Source of the DNA: a virus
Strand: one strand, 5' to 3'
Length of the DNA: 31,481 bases
IMG/VR virus record: IMGVR_UViG_3300047548_000154
Coordinates: 1-31,481 of that record
Shown here: positions 7,605 to 13,316 of the stretch, in pieces
Position numbering within the stretch: the stretch's first letter is position 1
Layout: every line of letters begins with the position of its first letter
Program-made: the position numbers and the translations under genes
The notes under the pieces: model-generated
Told to the model about the DNA's origin: nothing
Database searches by the model: none
The model's input: the letters and a program-made list of their open reading frames with translations, nothing else

Positions 7605-8861
7605 TTAGTATCCCGAGATAGGGTCAAATACTTCATACTCTTCTTCATCGTAATCAGGCATGAATGAAGAGATAGCTAATTGTTCAATGTAAGCCAGAGC
7701 ATCAACCAAGTCATCATGCACACCCTTAGTAGGGAACATAATCAGTTGATCCTCAAACTCAGCCCAGTCCTCATCCTCATTCAAGATTACTTTACCGTGT
7801 TCAAATCGCCCTTGTAAGGCCCAGATGACACGATCTGTTTTCTTCTTGTTACCGTGAGTGAGTGTCTGAATATGAGCAAAGGTGTTGTACTGCCGCATCA
7901 TGTCTTGTAATACGGTCATTACAGCATTCTTAGCAGTGCCTCGCTCAATACCTATTTGGATAGGTTCATATTCTTTAATGACCTTAAGAATCCTGAAGCA
8001 GGTATCCTTAATGTCCCATCGTCCATGCTGAATCTCTTTGACGAACCAGTCACCGTTGTCAGCAACCTTTACAATTGCAATGGCTGTCTCGTCTAACCTC
8101 TTCTTGTTCTGCGATCCTGCTGCGATGTCTTCAAAGCCTGCTAAGTCAATGGCAATCACGTAAGAACCATTGCTGGGTTCAGAGCCTTTCTTGACCCATT
8201 CCTGCTTGAACACATCTGCACCAGCGGTATCGAAGCTAGACAAATACTCCTGCTTGAATGCAAAAGAGCTTAGGCTACGCTTAGCAGCTTCAATTTCTTT
8301 AGGGTCGATAGTCTCGTTATCAGCAGTGGTAAAGTGCCAGGACTTCCACTCTTCATCTGTGTCTTCCTGCCCCAGCTTAAAGATATCGTAGAACCAGTTA
8401 CGGCCACTAGGTGTAGAAATGAACAGTGCTCTGCCTTTTTTGTCAGACAAAGAAGCTCGTAGAATCTTTTGCCATACTTCATCTTTAATGAACGCAACTT
8501 CGTCCATGACAAGATACACTAACGAGACACCCCGTAAGCTGTCAGGGTTGTCAGCACCGCGCACTAGAATCTTACGACCATTGATAAGGGTAATCTCTAG
8601 GTTATTCACATGGCTAGACTTGATAACAGGTCTGCCAAGGTCATGTAACAAGTCCCAGATAATGCTACGGGCCTGTCCAAGCGTAGGAGCCACATACATG
8701 ACGCTAGAGCCTTCAGGACAGTTCAGAGCCTCAATCAGCAGTGTAACAGCAGACAATCTGGACTTACCACATCGACGGCCAGCAGCAACAACTTTGAAGC
8801 GATGAGGGTCTTTGAAGACCTCTTGCTGCCACTTTAACAGTTGGAAATTAAGGCTTGTCAT
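7605..8861 (-). CDS. terL: Terminase large subunit
   Basis: The packaging motor ATPase and nuclease. The 418 residues show a Walker A motif GRRCGKS (28-34), Walker B LVYLVMDE (114-121) and a coupling motif STPSG (149-153). A C-terminal RNase H-like nuclease has acidic residues at Asp239 (VIAIDLAG), Glu306 (IGIERG) and the HDDLVDA cluster (382-388). This is the full two-domain terminase set. It starts 8 bp after the stop of the small-subunit candidate and is followed within two bases by the conserved 88-residue gene. It probably works with the portal encoded downstream to pump DNA into the procapsid. Whether packaging is headful or site-specific cannot be read from this sequence. Confidence 0.95.
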   Translation of the reverse strand: MTSLNFQLLKWQQEVFKDPHRFKVVAAGRRCGKSRLSAVTLLIEALNCPEGSSVMYVAPTLGQARSIIWDLLHDLGRPVIKSSHVNNLEITLINGRKILVRGADNPDSLRGVSLVYLVMDEVAFIKDEVWQKILRASLSDKKGRALFISTPSGRNWFYDIFKLGQEDTDEEWKSWHFTTADNETIDPKEIEAAKRSLSSFAFKQEYLSSFDTAGADVFKQEWVKKGSEPSNGSYVIAIDLAGFEDIAAGSQNKKRLDETAIAIVKVADNGDWFVKEIQHGRWDIKDTCFRILKVIKEYEPIQIGIERGTAKNAVMTVLQDMMRQYNTFAHIQTLTHGNKKKTDRVIWALQGRFEHGKVILNEDEDWAEFEDQLIMFPTKGVHDDLVDALAYIEQLAISSFMPDYDEEEYEVFDPISGY

Positions 8862-8869
8862 ATGCTCCC

Positions 8870-9277
8870 TTACTCGTCATAAGCATCCTTAAAAGAGTCT
8901 TTAATATCGACATCAGTCACATCAACATCAAACACTTCATCAGTGGAGACAGAAGGACTGTTCAAGCCACTAATGTTGATACTAATCTGAGGTGTGCTAC
9001 CACCAGACTTAGCTGTCTCAAAGGCAGACAAAGGAGCAATACGATCGACAATCAGCTTCCATGCTGCTGCTTGATTCTTATGATCATCATTAAGTGCAGC
9101 ATCAAAGATAGATTCTAAGACCCTAGCTGACTTAGGTGAGTTAAGCATACGTAGCTTATACTCATTGATAATAGCAGCTTCACCTTTGGGACGTCCTACT
9201 GTACGCTTCTCCTTGATTTCTGCTATGTCAGCTTTCTTTGGTCTTCCAACCTTGTTACCAGATTTAGGTGTTGCCAT
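8870..9277 (-). CDS. terS: Probable terminase small subunit
   Basis: A 135-residue protein directly upstream of the large terminase. The N-terminal 35 residues are basic with two AT-hook-like Gly-Arg-Pro motifs (VGRPKK and VGRPKG), which suit minor-groove DNA contact. The middle (about 35-80) is helical, with 'KLRMLNSPKSARVLESIFD' followed by a second helix. The C-terminal 40 residues are acidic (DEVFDVDVTDVDIKD). A DNA-binding N-terminus plus oligomerising helices matches small terminases that recognise the packaging site. The identification rests on gene order and architecture, since small terminases diverge strongly. It is the first gene of the leftward operon, about 315 nt after the promoter. 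Confidence 0.7.
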   Translation of the reverse strand: MATPKSGNKVGRPKKADIAEIKEKRTVGRPKGEAAIINEYKLRMLNSPKSARVLESIFDAALNDDHKNQAAAWKLIVDRIAPLSAFETAKSGGSTPQISINISGLNSPSVSTDEVFDVDVTDVDIKDSFKDAYDE

Positions 9278-9598
9278 GTTGATGTCTTTGTCCTATAGTA
9301 CTCTAGAGGGAGACAGAGTATAACTGTTAAAGAGACATAGTATAAATACTTTTATAAATATATTTAATATATTCTGTTAAAGTACTTCTATACTAACGTG
9401 AAATACAACTTATATGTAGCAGAATCTAAGATGAACATATACTTATAAGTTCGCTTTCCAAGCTGTACATGTTCGATCCTATGATGTCTACTACTTAGTT
9501 TATTAGATTGCATCTTAGAAGTTGCCGAGGCTTCTATGAAACATCCTAGTTCATCCTGAGTTCTGCAAAGTTAAGTCGTTAATTTAACTTATACGTAT

Positions 9599-9627
9599 AT
9601 TATACCATACTTTTCAAGATTTGTCAA
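9599..9627 (-). promoter_or_regulatory. Main leftward promoter for packaging and structural genes
   Basis: On the minus strand TTGACA (9627-9622), a 17-bp spacer and TATAAT (9604-9599) form a perfect sigma70-type promoter. The bases around the -10 (ATGGTATAATATAC) match those of the promoter at 1388-1416. Two TGTTACA copies lie 7 bp upstream of the -35 box. The predicted transcript begins near 9592, immediately before a small 5' hairpin, and has a leader of about 315 nt before the first gene. Confidence 0.85.
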
Positions 9628-9933
9628 GTACTTTGTAACATCTGTAACAACTTTTACAAACTTTACACAACTGTAAGGTTGTTAACATCACAATCTTGCC
9701 TGCATTTATGCCAATAGTCTAGGATTGTCTAGCCTACTATCACGTTTATTACTTTTAATTATACCAGTCCTGATCTTTATAGTACTATGGTTGCTTAAAT
9801 TATAGGCACTTCTTAGTTTTCTTCTCTGTCTGATCTGTCCCTAATTAATCCTAATTTAGCTTTTTTGTGTGCTCCAGAGGCTCCCGCAAAAGTAACACAA
9901 CAGTCCACCCCCTCCCCCCCATAGTCATAATTA

Positions 9934-10067
9934 TACTAGACTGTTCAGTCACTTACTAGACTGTTCAGTCACTTACTGACCAGGCAGTCATTAACGATAC
10001 TGTTCAGTAATTAACCAGTTGGTACATTTACTGCCTAGACTGTCTAGTCACAATCTAGTCTGTACAG
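9934..10067. repeat. Array of about seven dyads spaced roughly 20 bp
   Basis: Short inverted repeats follow one another: GACTG/CAGTC twice (9939-9950, 9959-9970), TGAC/GTCA (9977-9990), ACTG/CAGT (9999-10008), ACCA/TGGT (10014-10023), CTAGAC/GTCTAG (10035-10047) and CTGTACAG (10060-10067). Their centres are about 20, 19, 20, 15, 22 and 22 bp apart, close to two helical turns. The first two belong to a 20-bp direct repeat of which 24 bases are identical. A repressor array or replication initiator sites are plausible. Confidence 0.65.
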
Positions 10068-10090
10068 TGTGAGGGATGATGTAGGTGCCT

Positions 10091-10150
10091 ACAAAGCACA
10101 CTACAAAGCACACTACGAAGCACACTATCGAGTCACCTATCAAGTGCTCA
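10091..10150 (+). repeat. 12-bp tandem repeat array, five units
   Basis: Units of ACAAAGCACACT: two perfect copies (10091-10114), one with a single change (10115-10126) and two degenerate copies (10127-10150). The array begins 23 bp after the dyad array and lies just before the promoter candidate at 10158-10186. Iteron-like repeats beside dyads are common at replication origins and at cooperative operator sites. No coding explanation is available here. Confidence 0.7.
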
Positions 10151-10157
10151 TCATCCA

Positions 10158-10186
10158 TAGTCAAAGGCTATCCAGGTTATTATAAT
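10158..10186 (+). promoter_or_regulatory. Rightward promoter candidate overlapped by operators
   Basis: TAGTCA, a 17-bp spacer and a perfect TATAAT (10181-10186). The -35 box is weak (four of six consensus bases), so an activator may be needed or the site may be fortuitous. Its predicted start point falls inside the first of two 14-bp palindromes, which would let a bound repressor block it. Confidence 0.4.
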
Positions 10187-10187
10187 G

Positions 10188-10231
10188 GTATGTATACATA
10201 CGAATCTGGCCAACTCTGTATGTATGCATAC
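10188..10231. promoter_or_regulatory. Twin palindromic operator candidates, centres 30 bp apart
   Basis: GTATGTATACATAC (10188-10201) is a perfect 14-bp palindrome. GTATGTATGCATAC (10218-10231) differs from it at one base. Their centres lie 30 bp apart, close to three helical turns, so two dimers would sit on one face of the helix. They lie directly downstream of a -10 box. The regulator is unknown and no obvious repressor gene is in this window. Confidence 0.6.
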
Positions 10232-10280
10232 TAATATCGGGTATCTGTTACACACTGTTACAACTACATGTCACAGGGGC

Positions 10281-10311
10281 TTGCAAAACACTATGAATCT
10301 GTGTTTATAAT
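10281..10311 (+). promoter_or_regulatory. Rightward early promoter candidate
   Basis: TTGCAA, a 19-bp spacer and TATAAT (10306-10311), about 50 bp before the first early gene. The spacer is longer than ideal. Two copies of CTGTTACA (10245-10252 and 10255-10262, period 10) lie upstream of the -35 box, like the inverted TGTAACA pair upstream of the leftward promoter. Confidence 0.5.
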
Positions 10312-10364
10312 GCCTTACCGCAGGCAATAAAGCACTGCGGAACAAACACACACAGGAACACAAA

Positions 10365-10568
10365 ATGACAGCACGTTACACAGACCGGACAATGCGTACA
10401 GACAGCGCATGGGTGAAAATCACAAGGGATAACAAAGCACGTACATTCACCTTTGCCAAAGGGTACACAGGCGAATACACAGCCAGCCAGATCGAAACCC
10501 TGTCTTTTAAGTGGGTCGCCAACTGGACAGAAGCGATCACACGTGCATCCGGGATGATGCAGTACTAA
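10365..10568 (+). CDS. Hypothetical early protein
   Basis: First gene of the rightward early region. The 67-residue product is basic (several Arg, Lys and Thr) with two Trp near the middle and end. No motif or membrane segment is seen, and I do not recognise its family. The start is well supported by AGGA seven bases before the ATG. It is placed to be transcribed at once from the promoter candidates at 10158-10311. Small basic proteins at this position in lytic phages often act on host enzymes, but nothing in the sequence shows that here. Confidence 0.65.
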   Translation: MTARYTDRTMRTDSAWVKITRDNKARTFTFAKGYTGEYTASQIETLSFKWVANWTEAITRASGMMQY

Positions 10569-10613
10569 TAAAACAAGGGCAAGACTCACAACACCACGCC
10601 AGGACACCACACC

Positions 10614-10700
10614 ATGAACAAGTATGGAACCATTCTCGATGCCATCATCGCCTTTGCAGTCTTCGCCGGTATCGGCATTCTGTTGGCCTTGGGTGTATAA
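10614..10700 (+). CDS. 28-residue single-span membrane peptide
   Basis: A tiny open frame, MNKYGTILDAIIAFAVFAGI followed by GILLALGV. Almost all of residues 7-28 is hydrophobic and would form one membrane helix. AGGA lies nine bases before the ATG, the same arrangement as the gene before it, and the frame fills an otherwise empty 160-bp gap. Small membrane peptides are frequent among early phage genes. Function is unknown, and its small size makes it less certain than its neighbours. Confidence 0.5.
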   Translation: MNKYGTILDAIIAFAVFAGIGILLALGV

Positions 10701-10732
10701 TCAATCTTTGCAAACACTTTGAAGGATCAATC

Positions 10733-10951
10733 ATGATTCACTTGACCGAAACAGGATATAACGCAGGGCGACTGTTCTGCCTGTCTCAAATGGGCGCCGA
10801 TGACACCAAAGTGCATGGGGCTTATGCGCCTCTACATTTGGCAAGCTTCCGCGACAAGTGCTGTCAATCATGCCTTAAGGTTTGGGCGGATGAGGCGTAC
10901 GATGCGGATGATGATATGCCCGAATGGGTTTCTAAAATGCGCTCAGTGTAA
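10733..10951 (+). CDS. Small cysteine-containing early protein
   Basis: A 72-residue protein, MIHLTETGYNAGRLFC at its start, with Cys16, a Cys-Cys-x-x-Cys group near residues 43-47 and a terminal acidic stretch DEAYDADDDMPEW. The cysteines could bind zinc. Similar small proteins with this opening occur in phages of proteobacteria as far as I recall, without known function. AAGGA lies seven bases before the ATG at 10733, so this start is preferred over longer readings of the frame. Confidence 0.65.
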   Translation: MIHLTETGYNAGRLFCLSQMGADDTKVHGAYAPLHLASFRDKCCQSCLKVWADEAYDADDDMPEWVSKMRSV

Positions 10952-10971
10952 CATAAGTGACAGCGCACCAC

Positions 10972-10995
10972 GAAAGACATGCTACAGTGTCTTTC
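10972..10995 (+). other. Intergenic RNA hairpin
   Basis: GAAAGACA and TGTCTTTC form a perfect 8-bp stem with an 8-nt loop in the 115-bp gap between two early genes. It lacks the T-run of an intrinsic terminator. It may be a processing or stability element, or a Rho-related or attenuating structure. A second, shorter dyad (GACATGTC) follows about 20 bp further on. Confidence 0.5.
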
Positions 10996-11066
10996 CTAGT
11001 GTTCTGACATGTCGTCAACACTTAACCTTGGCAGGGTTCCTGTCGCACAATTGAGGATTTTCAATC

Positions 11067-11336
11067 ATGGCTAAATTTTTCTTCGTTGAAGTGACCGACA
11101 CTTTTGGCGGTGAAGCGAACTATTCTTGGGTTACCCGTCACAAGGTCAAAGCCTCCACCATTCGAGGCGCTGTGATCCGATTGAATCGTGATAGTGGGCT
11201 TGGCTTCCACAAGGCTATCGACATGGGCGACACTGTGCGATATGATAGTAGCTCTGGCGCTGCCTGTGCTTTCATTGAAGAATGGGACAATGAACAACAC
11301 AGCAAGCTTGGCCGAATCAACACCGCATTGTCTTAA
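11067..11336 (+). CDS. Hypothetical early protein
   Basis: An 89-residue soluble protein starting MAKFFFVEVTDTFGGEANYS. It is a mix of short strands and helices with no cysteine cluster beyond one Cys and no membrane span. No family recognised. GAGGATTTTCAATC precedes the ATG, and nearly the same leader occurs before the gene at 11370. The opening 'FFVEVTDT.GGE.NYSWV' with a later 'R(G/A)A' helix resembles small phage proteins annotated as hypothetical; the resemblance is from memory. It is probably expressed early with its neighbours. Confidence 0.65.
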   Translation: MAKFFFVEVTDTFGGEANYSWVTRHKVKASTIRGAVIRLNRDSGLGFHKAIDMGDTVRYDSSSGAACAFIEEWDNEQHSKLGRINTALS

Positions 11337-11369
11337 ACCCTGTCAATCAACAATTGGAGATTTTCAATC

Positions 11370-11657
11370 ATGAATTCTAATCCGATCACGTTTACGCGCA
11401 TTCGTAATGATGTCAACGGCAATCCTCGATATGTCTGCCACTTCCTGACCTTGGATGTCCAGGGTTATCAATCTAACATTGGAGTGTCTGGCCGATATGC
11501 TATTGCCTGTAAGCTTGCAAATGTCATTGGTGGGCGCAAATACCATACAAAAGCCTATGGTGGTGGCGTTGTGTTTCAATCATACAGTCTCGGTGAATTG
11601 GTGTCTGCCATCAATCGTGTGACCAATAAAGGCTTTACAGGCTTTTATGTCGAATAA
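11370..11657 (+). CDS. Hypothetical early protein
   Basis: A 95-residue protein with predicted beta strands in the first half (FTRIRNDVNGNPRYVCHFL) and Gly/Tyr-rich sequence in the second (YGGGVVFQSYSLGEL). No catalytic motif or membrane span is visible. It begins after GGAGATTTTCAATC, the same leader type as the gene before it. The upstream 33 bp of the two genes are visibly related, which suggests that this part of the early region grew by addition of gene cassettes with their ribosome binding sites. Confidence 0.65.
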   Translation: MNSNPITFTRIRNDVNGNPRYVCHFLTLDVQGYQSNIGVSGRYAIACKLANVIGGRKYHTKAYGGGVVFQSYSLGELVSAINRVTNKGFTGFYVE

Positions 11658-11670
11658 AGGATTGTCTATC

Positions 11671-11841
11671 ATGTATCAAGTCCAATTCATTTCAACGGGC
11701 ATTGTAGCCTACAGTGCCAGCAATCGCGCACTGGCACGCCATTGGTACGAGTGCAACAATTTTGATGTCGACACTGGCGAATGTCTGTATCTGTTCAAGC
11801 TCGTTAAGGTCAAACACGATGGAATCAATCAAGGAACCTAA
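11671..11841 (+). CDS. Hypothetical early protein
   Basis: A 56-residue protein, MYQVQFISTGIVAYSASNRA onward, with a central Cys and a basic C-terminus. The ATG at 11671 is chosen because AAGGATTGTCTATC directly precedes it, and this resembles the leaders of the neighbouring early genes. An upstream in-frame ATG at 11647 has no good binding site and would overlap the preceding gene. No family or function recognised. Confidence 0.6.
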   Translation: MYQVQFISTGIVAYSASNRALARHWYECNNFDVDTGECLYLFKLVKVKHDGINQGT

Positions 11842-11998
11842 AGAATGTCCTAAGGGATGGCCCTTCAGAGCCTTTAATGGGCATCAGACGCTCGAATCTA
11901 AAGCTCTTGAGGGGCTACCCTTACCTAAGCCATTAAAAGGGCTTAAAAAGGCTTTTAACACTTTCAACGATGATGAGGATAAAGAGGCTTTACTATGA
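11819..11998 (+). CDS. Hypothetical Lys/Pro-rich early protein
   Basis: A 59-residue protein overlapping the preceding gene by 23 bp and the following one by an ATGA. It is rich in Lys, Pro and Leu (CPKGWPFRAF, GLPLPKPLKGLKKAFNTF) and ends acidic. The underlying DNA is repetitive around the word GGGCTTAAAAAGGCTTTTAA and its variants. It is probably unstructured or a short peptide. The tight coupling to the hexapeptide-repeat gene after it suggests co-expression. No function can be given. Confidence 0.5.
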   Translation: MESIKEPKECPKGWPFRAFNGHQTLESKALEGLPLPKPLKGLKKAFNTFNDDEDKEALL

Positions 11999-12597
11999 TT
12001 TACAATGTCAAAGGAAAACACATTTTAGATGATGCACAAGTGTACGGTGATGCACAAGTGTCCGGTGATGCACAAGTGTACGGTAATGCACAAGTGTACG
12101 GTAATGCACGGGTGTCCGGTGATGCACGGGTGTCCGGTGATGCACAAGTGTACGGTAATGCACGGGTGTACGGTAATGCACGGGTGTACGGTAATGCACA
12201 AGTGTACGGTAATGCACGGGTGTCCGGTGATGCACAAGTGTACGGTAATGCACGGGTGTACGGTAATGCACGGGTGTACGGTAATGCACAAGTGTACGGT
12301 AATGCACGGGTGTCCGGTGATGCACAAGTGTCCGGTGATGCACAAGTGTACGGTAATGCTATAATTCAAAAAACAGCCGACTATCTAGTTATTGGCCCTG
12401 CTAAATCTTCTGGGAGATTTACAACTGCACATAAAGACAGTCAAATTGGAGTTCGTGTAAACTGCGGATGTTTTAGTGGCTCTATAAAGGAATTTTCAGA
12501 AGCTATTGAAGAAACTCATAAGAATAATAAAGAAGCATTAGAGCAATATAGACTTTTTTGTCAGCTTATCGCTTTTAACTTTGGAGTAACAGAATGA
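11995..12597 (+). CDS. Hexapeptide-repeat (left-handed beta-helix) protein, copy 1
   Basis: A 200-residue protein. Residues 1-13 are a short head and residues 14-121 are 18 consecutive hexapeptides of the form A-(Q/R)-V-(Y/S)-G-(N/D), which would wind into about six turns of left-handed parallel beta-helix. The remaining 79 residues form a separate C-terminal domain with 'VIGPAKSSGR', 'TTAHKD' and 'GCFSGSIKEF'. Hexapeptide helices occur in acyltransferases and in non-enzymatic scaffolds. No catalytic His typical of LbH acetyltransferases is visible, so an enzyme role is not supported. The C-terminal domain recurs in related bacterial and phage hexapeptide proteins as I recall. It overlaps both neighbours by ATGA. 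A paralog follows at 12828. Function unknown. Confidence 0.8.
   Translation: MIYNVKGKHILDDAQVYGDAQVSGDAQVYGNAQVYGNARVSGDARVSGDAQVYGNARVYGNARVYGNAQVYGNARVSGDAQVYGNARVYGNARVYGNAQVYGNARVSGDAQVSGDAQVYGNAIIQKTADYLVIGPAKSSGRFTTAHKDSQIGVRVNCGCFSGSIKEFSEAIEETHKNNKEALEQYRLFCQLIAFNFGVTE
12034..12357 (+). repeat. 18-bp coding tandem repeat, 18 units (copy 1)
   Basis: Eighteen units of 18 bp such as GCACAAGTGTACGGTAAT. Almost all variation is at three sites: CAA or CGG, TAC or TCC, and AAT or GAT. TAC goes with AAT and TCC with GAT in all but the first unit. A five-unit block (90 bp) is itself duplicated in tandem. Any gain or loss of whole units keeps the frame. Confidence 0.9.
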
Positions 12598-12815
12598 AAA
12601 CTCTCAAACAATTTGCATATACACTCAAAGGATTTGACTTCTACGGTATCTGTGAGATTCAGACTGTAGAGTGTCTGCCTGTAATGGTAACTTGCACTGA
12701 TCTATACATTGAAGGATTGGGCGATGATAACCCGCCAGATGTAAAGGACATTGTAGATTATCAATTGATCCTGGACATTGAAGACATGGTACGCATCGAA
12801 TGGACTAACCAATAA
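12594..12815 (+). CDS. Hypothetical protein between the two hexapeptide genes
   Basis: A 73-residue acidic protein. Strand-rich opening MKTLKQFAYTLKGFDFYGIC, two further Cys around residues 28 and 34, and an acidic second half ending VRIEWTNQ. It shares an ATGA overlap with copy 1 of the hexapeptide gene and lies 12 bp before copy 2, so all three are probably made from one message. No family recognised. Its position between two paralogs suggests either that the pair arose by a duplication that left it in between, or that it belongs functionally to them. Confidence 0.65.
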   Translation: MKTLKQFAYTLKGFDFYGICEIQTVECLPVMVTCTDLYIEGLGDDNPPDVKDIVDYQLILDIEDMVRIEWTNQ

Positions 12816-12827
12816 GGTTAATTGAAT

Positions 12828-13304
12828 ATGAAACAAGCACAAATTCTTGATAAGGCACAGGTGTACGGTAATGCACAAGTGTACGGTAATGCACGGGTGT
12901 CCGGTGATGCACAAGTGTACGGTAATGCACGGGTGTACGGTAATGCACGGGTGTACGGTAATGCGTGGGTGTCTGATAATGCGCGAATGTATGATAATGC
13001 ACAAGTGTCTGGCGATGCGTGGGTGTATGATAATGCACAGGTGTCTGGTAATGCACAAGTGTCTGGTGATGCACTGATAGGAAATACAGCCGATTATGTC
13101 GTTATTGGCCCTGCTAAATCATCTGGAAGATACACCACAGCACATAAAGATTGGTATCTAGGTGTCCGAGTAAACACTGGGTGTTTTTCCGGGAGCATAA
13201 AAGAATTTGAAGCGGCCATAAATAAAACACATGCGGGTGACGATGAATTTAAACGTCAATACCTTATGTTTGTGTCCTTAATCAAGGATCATTTTAATTT
13301 GTAA
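12828..13304 (+). CDS. Hexapeptide-repeat (left-handed beta-helix) protein, copy 2
   Basis: A 158-residue paralog of the product of 11995-12597. After a 9-residue head come 12 hexapeptides and a C-terminal domain related to that of copy 1 (VIGPAKSSGR, TTAHKD, GCFSGSIKEF are shared). The first six repeats match copy 1 almost base for base, whereas the last six are diverged and include Trp, Met and Asp variants (AWVSDN, ARMYDN). The start is ATG 12828, with AAGG ten bases upstream. A six-residue repeat with a varying number of coils suggests a rod-like spacer. No catalytic residues are seen. Function unknown. Confidence 0.8.
   Translation: MKQAQILDKAQVYGNAQVYGNARVSGDAQVYGNARVYGNARVYGNAWVSDNARMYDNAQVSGDAWVYDNAQVSGNAQVSGDALIGNTADYVVIGPAKSSGRYTTAHKDWYLGVRVNTGCFSGSIKEFEAAINKTHAGDDEFKRQYLMFVSLIKDHFNL
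12855..13070 (+). repeat. 18-bp coding tandem repeat, 12 units (copy 2)
   Basis: Units 1-6 (12855-12962) are almost identical in DNA to units of copy 1, while units 7-12 (12963-13070) are diverged. The abrupt change within one array suggests recent exchange with, or copying from, copy 1 over the first half only. Confidence 0.85.
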
Positions 13305-13316
13305 GGGTTCCACACC

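Larger units (their letters stand above)
9278..10364. other. Non-coding control region between divergent operons
   Basis: About 1.1 kb without a convincing gene on either strand. Left to right it holds a roughly 315-nt AT-rich leader of the leftward operon with several inverted repeats (AAGTTAA/TTAACTT at 9568-9590, TCTAAGATG/CATCTTAGA at 9425-9519, AACTTATA/TATAAGTT at 9407-9451). Next come the leftward promoter, two TGTAACA copies at 9634-9649 and about 250 bp in which I see nothing definite. A C-rich tract follows at 9905-9920, then an array of dyads, a 12-bp tandem array, twin palindromes and two rightward promoter candidates. This is the natural place for transcriptional control and perhaps a replication origin, but no DnaA box or classical AT-rich unwinding element was identified with confidence. 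Confidence 0.75.

Noticed and set aside
10091-10150. CRISPR array
   Set aside because: The 12-bp units follow each other without unique spacers, so this is a simple tandem repeat.
10696-10701. TATAAT before the gene at 10733
   Set aside because: It overlaps the stop of the 28-residue frame and has no convincing -35 box at the right distance.
12357-12365. TGCTATAAT, an extended -10 sequence
   Set aside because: It lies within the coding part of hexapeptide copy 1, has no -35 match and no gene start follows it closely.
12008-12369. Long open frames on both strands through hexapeptide copy 1 (His/Arg/Thr or Met/His/Cys repeats)
   Set aside because: The 18-bp unit lacks stop codons in several frames, so any frame stays open. 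Only the Ala-x-Val-x-Gly frame has a good start, a non-repeat C-terminal domain and ATGA overlaps.
12702-13077. Antisense and alternate frames through hexapeptide copy 2
   Set aside because: The same repeat artefact as in copy 1, with no ribosome binding site or sensible product.
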